NCBI RefSeq assembly: GCF_020882245.1
Contig: NC_083597.1
Span: 3,630,581-3,694,580, forward strand
Source: Rhopalosiphum padi
Lineage: Eukaryota; Arthropoda; Insecta; Hemiptera; Aphididae
Direction: 5' to 3'
DNA: 64,000 nt
The notes beneath the pieces were generated by a model. That model was not told the DNA's origin, made no database searches, and saw nothing but the letters and a program-made list of their open reading frames with translations. The first letter of the stretch is position 1. Each line of letters starts with the position of its first letter. The position numbers and the translations under genes were made by a program. Positions 12,423-22,602 of the stretch are shown here, one piece after another.

Positions 12423-13571
12423 AGTAGTGGTATCCAATTAGAAGGGTACACGCTAATGACTAACTCAGTTACTAATAGCTATCAGCCGATTATTAATACT
12501 TTATATTTTCCATAAAAAAGTGATCTATAACAATTTTAGTAATTGACTGTATTATGATATTATTTAATATTTCAATATTTTCATTAAATTAAATGAAGTT
12601 TCAATTTTAATATGTTCATTATAGTGACCTACTCAATGACAAGATACACTTGACCCCTACTATATAGCCAATTGAGTTCTTTAATTTCTTTATTTTACAC
12701 ATTTTTAATTGGCCTATTTTTCCCTAATATTTAAAATTGAATTAAAGTGTTATTTTTTCATATTTGTAAAAATTAATATTAGTTCTGTTACGTTTACAAG
12801 CGGACTGGCCCGGTCAGCTAGTCGGCGAACACAGACTGGTCTGTAACCTGTATTATATAATTTGGCCCAACATTATTTTTAAGAATAAATAAAAACAGAC
12901 AAAAATATATCTTATAATATGATGAACGGTAAGCACTGGATAATACACAACATTTATACTGAAAATTAATAAATAATACAACTTGTAGTAATTAGTAAGA
13001 AAGCTGAATAATGTTGAGTGGTTTGAGCAATGCTAGAGGTTTTTTTACTGGTATACCTACTAAACGTCGCAATTATTGTCACAAAGTGAAATAATAATAC
13101 CTAATACTTTACTTTTACTTTTTAGCAAGTAGGTAGTATTTTTATTAGCATGTATATACTCTAAACCTAAACATTAATCATAACTTATTATAAAAAACTA
13201 TAAAAGATAGAAATAAAATAATTTTCTTTAAATAATTTTATATTTTATATTTTAAACTTACAGATATACTATTAAAGATTTCTAAATGTATTGTTTTTAT
13301 TCAGTTTTTATCACCCAATTTAGAAACATCATTCAATTATTTCATAAGTCCACCAAATGAACATAGCAACCCAAAATAAAATATTAATCAGGTTAATGTG
13401 TTTAGATTGCTGTGTCAATACCTATAAAAAAATAGCTTACTTCATTCGCATAATCGCTTGCAATTTCCTAATATTTAAGACAAACAAATTGAATCAAAAC
13501 ATGTAAACCAATAAATACGAAATATTATTTTATTCGCTACCAGATTATTTCTATCTTCACTGGCTGTTTTT

Positions 13572-13900
13572 CTATAATGTACACCTATCGTACCCTTGGC
13601 AACCTAGGTAAGAATATTTTCTTGTCACTTTGATTACAGAAATTTGTAAAAGTGGTACCTCATTAGCCTGGATAAACACATTTTTGTATATTGTGAATTG
13701 GTTCCAACTGTAAAATTGACGAAGTCTGCCCTCATTTGTTTCAATTTCATATAAATTATTTTTTAGTGTAAAAAAATTATCATCTTCGTCAGAAAAAAGT
13801 TGTTTTGCACTATCCTTGTCAGTTCATTTTCGTCTTTTTCGTTTATGTTTTCAATGATAGCTTCACTGTCCGCAGCTAAGAGCTTTTTCTTAGTGTGCAT
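13572..13900 (-). pseudogene. Unidentified degraded coding relic
   Basis: Two overlapping minus-strand frames join across one apparent indel near 13810. The first starts at ATG 13900 (MHTKKKLLAADSEAIIENIN); the second stays open for about 75 codons to TAG 13572 and contains LRQFYSWNQFTIYKNVF. Such an open, mixed-composition frame is unusual in this AT-rich DNA. I do not recognise the family; a transposon-derived or retro-copied gene fragment is the likeliest explanation. Confidence 0.35.
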
Positions 13901-15203
13901 TTGATCTTAAAATTTAAAGTATACATTAAATCTGTTGCCTTTTGGAATTTGTGGAATATGGACATATAACTTATTAATTTCGGAGTTTTACTATTAGATT
14001 ATGAAATATTATCTAGATAGCAATAGTGTTCGCGCAACATACCTACTAAGTTATAAGGTAAGTACCTATGTGATAACTTTATTGTTGAGATTATGAATCG
14101 GTTCAAATTATCGGCAGCCGTCATCGTCATCGCGTACATTGCCTACAATTAAATAGGTATTTAACGAATAAAATATTTAAGTTTAGTTTTATATTATTTA
14201 TAGTGTTATTATTACGTATATAAATACAATTCGATATAAACGAGCGCAGCGCGCCGCAGTATTTAATTCACTTTGCCCACTTGAATCCGAGCAGGGTATA
14301 CTTTGCCCGGGTAATCTTGTACAATGATCGGCCAATGTATAAACATTGAACAATTGAACAATTTTTGTATTAAAACTTAAAACGATCATTCTTACATTTT
14401 GACTGAATTTTCTACTTTGCTCGTAACATCTATACTCCGCGAGAGTTAGGAATATCAGTCATGAACTCATGACTAGTTACGCAGACAAAACAACTTAGGT
14501 AGTGAATAACTTGCATCTGATTTAATGATTATATATTATTCATTCCTTGTTAAATCAACTAGATCTATAATTTTTAATGATAGTTGAAATTTGGATAAAA
14601 TTGATTTAACAACAAAAAAATAAATCAACAATATAAACTTTATTTATAAAGATTATCCATACACCAACAAAGATGCTGGTCAGAAGGCACCGTGAACTAA
14701 TTGTACTATTATTGGGATTATAAATTATTTATACATCTTAAAAAACTCATAACTAGCTTTAAAATAAAAATATAATAAAACGCCTATGAGATTCCCTAGA
14801 TAATATTCTAAACTTTAAATTTTATAATAGGTCATTTCACTCTAATTTGAGAAATTAATATGGTTATAATCATTTTTGCGAACGTAAAATTTGCTATGTT
14901 CCGCGTTATTTAGAGAGAGATAACAAATACTACGCTGGCATCCTCTTAACGGTGCTTTAATTAGATTCGAAAAAAATTCAACAAAAATCTTGTCTACAAC
15001 CAACTAATCGGTTATCGGTAATTCCTAGATTTTTAAATTTGTATCAACATTCACGTTAATGACTTTAAAAATAAAATGTATTAATAGTTTTAAAATGTGC
15101 TGTCTCAGCCGGGTTAAGCTAAATACTAGACTACTAGACTGTGATAATTAAACGAGTTACGGAGTTGCCATTCCCTAATTGATGCAATAAAAATATCCTT
15201 AGA

Positions 15204-15760
15204 TTAAACAAGTCGAAATGCGTCAAAATGTCGTTTTAACGCACTCAAAGAAAATTAAAATATGAATATTCCATTCTTGATGATAGACTCAAAGAAGTCA
15301 ACAATATTAAAGATTTCGGGATGATCTTTGAATAAGACTTGATGTTTTCATACCATATAGAATAAGTCTGTTCCATAGAGCCTTAAGAAATCTCGATTTT
15401 TTTAATTAGAAATACAAAAGAGTTCAAGGATGAAATCTGTCTCAAAACATTTGTTTCACTTGTCAAACCAATACTTGAATATTTTTCAGTATTATGGAAT
15501 CCGTCGCAAATAGGTAGTTTAAAACGAATCACTCGAGTGTAATCAGAAATGATTTTTTTACGATATATTGACTACAAACAAAAGCGAATTTATTTTCTGG
15601 TAACCTATCCCCTTTCTTGTCTACACCATTAAAATTATGCAAGGGGTTCTACATTTGGAATGTTCGGATAATAGACGCCGACGTAATGACATTTACTTTA
15701 TGTTAAAATTTTTAAATGAAACTATGTCATGTACTGAGTGTCTGAGTTTCTAGAACAACA
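15204..15760 (+). pseudogene. Non-LTR retrotransposon (LINE) reverse transcriptase, 3' fragment
   Basis: Broken plus-strand frames carry the conserved tail of a Jockey/CR1-like ORF2: LNKSKCVKMSF, VNNIKDFGMIFE, NTKEFKDEICLKTFVSLVKP, ILEYFSVLWNPSQIGSLKRI and a later RRRNDIYFMLKFLN segment. Several stops and shifts interrupt it, so it is an inactive 5'-truncated copy. The clade is inferred from the spacing of these segments only. Confidence 0.8.
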
Positions 15761-17005
15761 AGGTACAATTGGCAGTAAATCAATTGCGCCTAAAAGTACT
15801 ATTTTATATACGTACTAATTGCGCTCTAAATATTTTAAGGTCGATAGACCAATATTGCGCTCTTTAAATGTTACACAAGTGTGACACGCCATTTATGTGC
15901 AGCCTATGCCTTTTTATATAGATTATTAAAGTGCACCATAACGCTCACAACAAACAGGTTAGGGTTCTGAGCCCCGATTATATACAGTGGATTCCGCTTA
16001 ATGTGGACACATTGGGACCAACCCTGTTTGCCCACATTGAGCGGTTGCCCAAAAAAAACCAAAATTGGTTAAAAAAAAAAAAATTATAATATCAAAAAAA
16101 AGTGAACAAAATCCCTTTCTGCATGAATTTTTATTTTTTCCGATAAAAATGTACTTATTGTAAAACACACCAGGAGGATGGGAAAAATATTTTAAAAATA
16201 TTTAAGTGAAACTATCCTTGAAAGTTGATTAAGGATTAATTTTTGGCACATAATTAGGTTATGATATATTTGAATATTTGAATAAGTATTATACTTAAAA
16301 ATCTATACTTATTTTTAAAATATTCTGGACAAAAAGTACTACAAGATAGATTTTTTTTTACCAAAGATCGGTAGTATCATTAGTATCAAATTGTTATTGT
16401 TGTAACATAAAGTGGGTAGTTTTTCACTTTGCATAACAATAATATTTTCAGTCGTTTATTTTTCATCTGAAGTTCACAATTTTACTGCTAGGTAGATGTA
16501 ACTGGCTGTATATGTAGTAATGCTGTAACTTTATTTTCAACAATAGAAACTACGAAAAACTAATTTGTGCCATTTTTGTTGCAATATGCAGAAAAGGGTT
16601 TTAAGATTTAAATGGTACCTAGTGCTTTTTATTACTTTCGATAAACACAATCTCATATATATGACGAAGCCCGATTAAATTAGTCGTTTTTAAATACATA
16701 TGTGTATATTCTAACACTATAAATAAAAATTGCCCATATTACGCGGCTTTTTTTAACCTTGTTAATATACAATTGTATTGGGACCAGACCATTTTCCCTA
16801 CATTAAGCGGAATCCACTGTAATATATTATACCTAGCCACTTTAACCAGTTATAAATTGATCAATAAATAAGTTTTAATTTTTAAGCATTTTAGTAAGTG
16901 TTATACAACCGCAATTAGTATACTGACCCTAAAATATAAGGAGCACAATTGGTACCTATACTGCAGACCCTAATCAACAATTTTATGTTAGGCGCAATTG
17001 GGCCA
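15758..17005. repeat. CAATTGCGCC-type repeats in opposite orientation around a pogo element
   Basis: Motifs of the form caattgcgcctaa at about 15780 (with related attgcgctct copies to 15870) reappear in reverse orientation near 16988-16999 (ttaggcgcaattgg). The pogo-like element 15985-16819 lies between them, suggesting it inserted into an older repeat. The outer boundaries are uncertain. Confidence 0.4.
15985..16819. mobile_element. pogo/Tigger-like non-autonomous element
   Basis: The left end CAGTGGATTCCGCTTAATGT is matched by the reverse complement of the right end over the first 20 bases. TA dinucleotides flank it at 15983-15984 and 16820-16821, as expected for the Tc1/mariner/pogo superfamily. 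The 835-bp interior has no transposase frame. Confidence 0.88.
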
Positions 17006-18480
17006 TGCCCCAATTTAATATTCCTTAATATATGTCTCGTTCCTGCTTTACCTTCTCTATAAAAAATTACCGAATATCCTACCTATAGGTGAGGTCATAT
17101 AATAGGACAGGTAACCCAATGGATCGTATTGTGAGACGTGAGTGAATGAAATAATTTAATAAATGTCAACATATTCAACACAAAAAAATCTGGCAACCCT
17201 ATATAGTTCCTATATTATGATTCCCCAATATTTACCTGAACGTCCTATATTTTTATTTTAACTTGTAATTTTTAAAATTTAATTTTTTTACAAATATCTA
17301 ATTAAGTGAATTAATATATTTTATTGTTTTTATTTTAAATGAACAGTGCATATACTTACTTTATTATTTTTATTATATTTCTTATATTGTGCTAAAGCCT
17401 ACATAGATGTTTAAATAAATAATATAAATATATATAGCTTTAACATTTAAGAGGTTTTAAATGGGAAAATTTTAACAAACACGAAGACAAATTATAATTG
17501 TTAATTTAGAAATATATATTTTAGATTATTTAAAAAAATATTGAAACTAAAAAAAAATTACCACACCAATATTTTAGGAATTAGTAATGTAAAAATCATA
17601 ACAAATAAACGTATACAAACGTAATATAAATTATGGTAGTTGGTACTTGATATATTTTCAGACTTTCAGTAGCAAAGAAAAACATTAAATTGTATTTGTA
17701 TATATAATATATCTATGTACAATTATTTAAGAAAAATGTACCTATCAACGAAGTTGTTATGGTAACGTATCTAATAATTATATTAATCATATTCTCTAGT
17801 CTGTACCTAACGCGAAATAAAAAAATTTTTTAAAAAAAGTTATTATTTATATTAATTGTCATGAGTCATGACAACAAACAACTGTGACGCAAAATTGGTC
17901 ATCCGAAAATAAATAAGTTGTATTTAGCCCAAAACATAAAGGTAAGACTATTATATTCATTAATTAAAAAAACACAAATAAAGTTGTAAAATAATTTAAT
18001 TCCGGAAAAAATTTAGAATTAAAGTAAATAATCTAAATAATGTAATGCTTTAATATTACCTAATAGTACAATAACATATAATAAGATATTATATTATGAA
18101 AGTTTTAAGTAAAATATTATGATGATTATTTTTAGGTTACCTAAATACCTATACAATTTTGAAAATGTTATTTAATAATTAGTAAATTGTATGTAATTTT
18201 CTTTGTATTCATAAGGCCCGAGAATTGAACACAAAATTAATTATGCAACATTCTATTTATAATTAGACCTTAAAAATCGTAAAACGTCAATCAATTTTGT
18301 TTTTTATTTTTGTAATAAATTCTCTGCTCGAGATATTAAATAATGTTTTGTGATTTTTTTTTTTAACTAAAATGAAATTACAAACATCATTAATGGTAAT
18401 ATAAATAAAAATAATTAATACAATTTCATTGGTGGTTTCCATTGTAAACACTAAACACTGTTCTACATTCTCCGAAAATA
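17006..18480. other. AT-rich intergenic DNA, nothing recognised
   Basis: No reading frame, structural RNA or clear repeat boundary was found. The composition is very AT-rich throughout. Confidence 0.5.
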
Positions 18481-18494
18481 CCGATTACGAATTT

Positions 18495-18715
18495 ACCACG
18501 ATTAACTAACTAGGTATGTCAGCAACTTTACCGATTCTAGTATTAATACGCGCAGCCAGATTATTCAAATAGAATGTGACGTCAGTCGCCAAGGATCTTA
18601 TTTTTGGCGGGAGTGTGGAATATACTGAATACTGATAACAAATCCTTGGCGGATGACGTAGCACGATGCGTATCATTTGATAGCTGACATACCTAGTTTG
18701 TTAATCACGGAATTC
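18495..18715. repeat. Foldback repeat / MITE carrying a CRE palindrome
   Basis: Imperfect inverted arms pair gattaactaactaggtatg (left, about 18500) with its reverse complement (right, to about 18706), and acgtcagtcgccaaggat with the complement of atccttggcggatgacgt in the interior. The left arm contains TGACGTCA, a perfect CRE, at 18577-18584; the right arm keeps only half of it. A target duplication could not be fixed. Confidence 0.6.
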
Positions 18716-18957
18716 ACGAATTATGGTGTTTATTATTTTTGATTATAACTTAGAAACGTAATACGCGGTATTAACGATAATTAGTGATTACTTTAAATAC
18801 TACAATACCGCTTAACTGGTATCTAATAAGTACGGTTAATGATCGATACCGGTAACCGGTATCAACACTTCAACTACCACCTGCCTAAAGGTCGGGCCAA
18901 TAAAGCGATTCTGCTGAGCATACAAAATTATCATTAGACTATTGAAACGCTGTCGTT

Positions 18958-19032
18958 ATGGCGATAATGCCGCTAGTGGTGGATCTCTCTTCTGACGGCG
19001 TGGCAGATGCCATAGTAGGAGGCACAGAGCAG
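18958..19032 (+). CDS. Orphan first-exon candidate (25 codons)
   Basis: After a GC-richer promoter-like stretch (about 18830-18950) an ATG at 18958 opens a 25-codon frame (MAIMPLVVDLSSDGVADAIV plus five residues) that ends cleanly at a splice donor, CAG|GTAAAT, in phase 0. Acidic-hydrophobic composition and codon use look coding. No continuing exon was recognised downstream, so this may start a gene whose other exons I cannot see, or be a relic. I do not recognise the protein. Confidence 0.3.
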
Positions 19033-19207
19033 GTAAATAAAAATAATTAACTATAGTAATAATAGGTACTCATATTTTGCGGTCGTACGCTGGTAAGCGA
19101 CCATCGGGCAATAGACAGTCATAATGTATTTTAATGTGAAGTTGGCATTTAGGTTTTAATATAAGGTTTTCCGTTTAATTTGGATTATTTACCTACAAAA
19201 TTATAAC

Positions 19208-19619
19208 TTAAGAGGACGCTATACCCGCATGTGTTGTCTCTGTCTTATACACGCGTAACATAGTTAAAAACTGTTTTGCGCGGGACAACTTTACTCCTTC
19301 GATATTTTAATCAAAACAACCAAAATTATAAATCCCATTGGGAAGAACTTTTTCTGTGTCGTAGCGTTTTAATTTTTTTGATAACATAAATGCAATTAAA
19401 GTTATCGGTTTGAGAACTTTAGATTTTTTTCATTTAATTATTTAAAATTATTGGTTACCATTATCAAAAAAATTAAAACGCTACAACACAGGAGTAAAGT
19501 TCTTCTCAATGCGATTTAAAATGTTGATATAAATATCGAGGTAGTAAAGTTTTTAACTATGTTACGCATGTATAAGACAGAGACAACACATGCGGGTATA
19601 GCGTCTTGAGTCCTCTTAA
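19208..19619. mobile_element. TTAA-flanked hairpin MITE (piggyBac-like insertion site)
   Basis: Both borders are TTAA (19208-19211 and 19616-19619). Inward from each is GAGGAC..GCTATACCCGCATG, and pairing continues nearly to the centre, so the whole 412-bp unit folds as one hairpin; the right arm has a small extra block (tcaaga). TTAA targets are typical of piggyBac elements; superfamily is inferred. No coding frame. Confidence 0.8.
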
Positions 19620-20084
19620 TATTTATTTGAATCGTGTAATTATACGAGATATTGGCGTGTCAAAAATTGAAGGAAATAGTGAACATTTATCTAATCGACT
19701 CTTGAGAACTTAACTTAATTTAGTTACTTTATGGATATTTCGATTTTTGTATTTTCAAGTGTAGGGAGGACTAGAAAAGAATTAAGCTGAAAAACGCATA
19801 GGTTATACGACAACTTACAATATGGTCCAATTTCAGTGATGATCATAGTGATGATTTATGCAAATAAAAAAATAATATTGTGAATCATACACATGAAATC
19901 ATGTGTATTTCAACAAACAGTTCTATAAATCACATCCTAATAACTAATATAGGTAATATTAATATATTATTAAGTGTTCTACGATTAAAATATTATCATG
20001 TCAACTTTGGCACCTACAGTAGAGGGGGAACTTGCCTCTTTCTAGAAAAATAATGTGCACTTATAATTTAATAAATATAACTAT

Positions 20085-20376
20085 CAGTGGCGTATTCAAG
20101 GGAAGGGACGTGGGATCAGATCCCCCCCCATTGACTTTTTATTATTTTTTGTTTTTGCTTACGTTATGCATTATGCACTATAATGTAATATTTTGTGATG
20201 TTATGATCTATCGAACTATTGAATTTTGATAATTTTGTCAATACTGAATACCTATTTAATTTTATTTTCGTTTATTTGTAATTTTCACCATGTAATTTTC
20301 TAATTTTCCCCACCCATTTAGCTATGTCGTTTTCTTTTTTTGATCCCCCCTTTTAAAAATAACGTCTACGCCACTG
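20085..20376. mobile_element. hAT-type MITE with perfect 8-bp target duplication
   Basis: The ends CAGTGGCGTA and TACGCCACTG are exact inverted repeats. An identical 8-bp duplication, ataactat, lies at 20077-20084 and 20377-20384. The 292-bp interior has ccccccc and ggatcagatcc-type blocks but no transposase. The apparent plus-strand frame 20032-20229 runs through its left half and is not a gene. Confidence 0.9.
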
Positions 20377-21865
20377 ATAACTATAATATTATTTAATAAT
20401 TGTTTACAGCACATATATATATATTATATAAATAAAATATTAAATCTAAAAAAAAGTTCGTTGGTAATAATATCTTGGAGGAATTTTAATTTCTGTGAAT
20501 TTATACATCCTTTTACGTTCATCTGCACAAGAATTCAGCTAAATAGTTTTTAAATGATGACGCGCAATACCGCGATGTTTTTTGTTCGGTCATTTTGCTG
20601 AGATATTCTTTATTTTGAGTATATGCTCTACTTAGAGAGGATCTAAAAATTGTTTGTTATAAATTACTGTCAAATTATTAATACCACCATTTTTTTAAAC
20701 TTTTTTTTAAGTTTATTAGTTGTATGCTCATCAACAACCTGAATAAACTGTTGTTCTCTTTTTTTATATCTAATGATATTTGATTATGGTTCGATCAGGA
20801 GCCTGAACCAAAAATATTTTTAATTTCATAACAAATATAGTCCTCCAAAAATCTATTGATATGCAAAAATTTTACCTGTATATATTGTGATAGTCGCAAT
20901 GACAGAGCTAGTTTTGGGTTGTAGTCACAATATTATACCCGCGCATGTCTTGTTTAACAAGAAAGTATCTGTTTAAATTTTCAAGCATTTTTACAAAATT
21001 CAATTTTTTAAAGAAAAATGAAAATGACAAGTATATTTTGTATAGACAGTGATCATATAAAAACTTGGAGAAATTTTCAATTATTTTCAGTTATAGCTAT
21101 TGATTAAAATAAAAAATAAAATAAAATACATAAAAAATAAAAAACAAAATCAATTTTTCCAAAAACCGATATTGTGTAATAATGCTCATTTTCATTAATT
21201 TGCTGTTTGTTTTTTCCCGATTCTTTTGCAAAATACTGTAAGTTTTTAATTTTAACCTCTATCTAAAGTATATTAAACTAAATCAAATTAACACAAAACT
21301 ACAGTAAATTTGCATACTCACAAAAAACACACATATCACTATAAAGTATAAACCAATATATTCTATGATTCAATCAAAATTTAAGAACAGTTATTAATAT
21401 TTACTTTTATTATTTATAAAAAATTTGAATTTATTTTGATAAATCTTTTGTAGAGGTCTATAGAATGTATGATTTATTCTATTGGATAAAAATGTAAGTA
21501 AAATTATTGTCCACTGGACTTCTCTGCATTATTGTGTTTATATGGACATAGAAATTCTTAAAAAAAAATGCTGTGATTATAATTCACAATCCTAAAATTA
21601 TAGTTCAGAGGTCTTTCATTCATTACATCGTGTTTTTTGTGCACCTGCGCACTTATGTTGGTTGTAGCGTAGGTACTAGGTAGTATGCGGTCCATATCAC
21701 AACTTAAATAAAATACCTAGTCTTTTCATTAATCGTGGCCACCAACCGAAGACCGCCGGTGACCACCAGATAACGCTCTTGTTATCATCAGCCATCATAT
21801 ATAAATATATATAAATATATATATATATATATTAATTATTAATATATTTGGGTCATCACTATAAT
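20377..21865. other. Intergenic DNA, weak minus-strand relic only
   Basis: Around 20450-20800 the minus strand shows short open pieces that read like decayed protein (for example EQQFIQVVDEHTTNKLKKKF), but too broken to assign. A (TA)n-rich run lies at about 21800-21835. Nothing else is recognised. Confidence 0.35.
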
Positions 21866-22594
21866 CAGTGGCGTAAACTGAGTGGTGCAAAGGTATGTTT
21901 TTGCACTACCAGAAAATCATTGAAATGTATAATATAATATATAAACAGGTATAAATTTGTAATTTTCGTGCATGTATTGGGCATTATCAATTAAATTATT
22001 ATTCAATCTTTATTTTAAAATAGTAAAATTAAAAATATGGCAATAATTCAGTACCTGACAAATTAGAATCAAACATAGAATACATAAAACAAATTACATT
22101 CAAAAAGGTTTTCCATTAATTACAGAGACATTAAAAATATTCCGAACAATACTTACTAATACAGCAGGTTGCTAAAGATCTTTTTCTTGTCTAAAGAGGT
22201 TAAAAACTTAGCTTAGAACGACTATGGGACAAGATGAAAGGCTTAGTAGTTTAGCTTTTAGCTACTTTGTAGCTCGAAAAAAAAGAATAATATTAATTTG
22301 GACCAAGTAATTGATGAATTTGATTCGGGATCTGTGGAAAGACGACGTAGTCTCAACTTAAAATAAATAAAAAACATTTTTGACTGTTTTTTTTATTAAT
22401 ATAATAATAATAAAGGTTTTACTGCTAAAATAATTCAAAATGTATTTAATATTTAAAGAAATATATTATGGGGAAAAATATAGTTTATACCGAATGATTT
22501 TACTTAGGAAGTTGGATTATTGGTGTGTTGAAATAATTATGTGTTGATAATATGCCACTGCACCACCAGAAATTGGACCCAATTTACGCCACTG
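21866..22594 (+). mobile_element. hAT element with transposase relic
   Basis: The ends CAGTGGCGTAAACTG and the complement CAGTGGCGTAAATTG form the terminal repeats. Flanking 8-bp blocks actataat (21858-21865) and actatagt (22595-22602) agree at seven of eight bases, so this insertion is older than the two perfect-TSD hAT copies. The 729-bp body contains the C-terminal part of a hAT transposase. Confidence 0.85.
22140..22365 (+). pseudogene. hAT transposase C-terminal dimerisation region, degraded
   Basis: Plus-strand pieces in order: FRTILTNTAGC, RSFSCLKRLKT, LRTTMGQDERLSSLAFSYF, then after a frameshift LDQVIDEFDSGSVERRRSLN ending at TAA 22363-22365. These match the hAT dimerisation block of the DUF4371/ZMYM-type transposases (AERSFSKLK..LRSTMGQERL..LA). 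Stops and one shift show it is inactive. Confidence 0.8.
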
Positions 22595-22602
22595 ACTATA
22601 GT

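Larger units (their letters stand above)
11802..15200. other. Gene-poor intergenic DNA with a hAT MITE and one coding relic
   Basis: Downstream of the transporter no intact gene is visible. The stretch holds the hAT MITE at 12038-12422 and a degraded coding relic at 13572-13900. The minus-strand frame at 14198-14389 overlaps a short GC patch but has no recognisable domain and looks like chance. Confidence 0.5.

Noticed and set aside
20450..20800. Broken minus-strand coding traces
   Set aside because: Too many stops and no conserved block to name a family.
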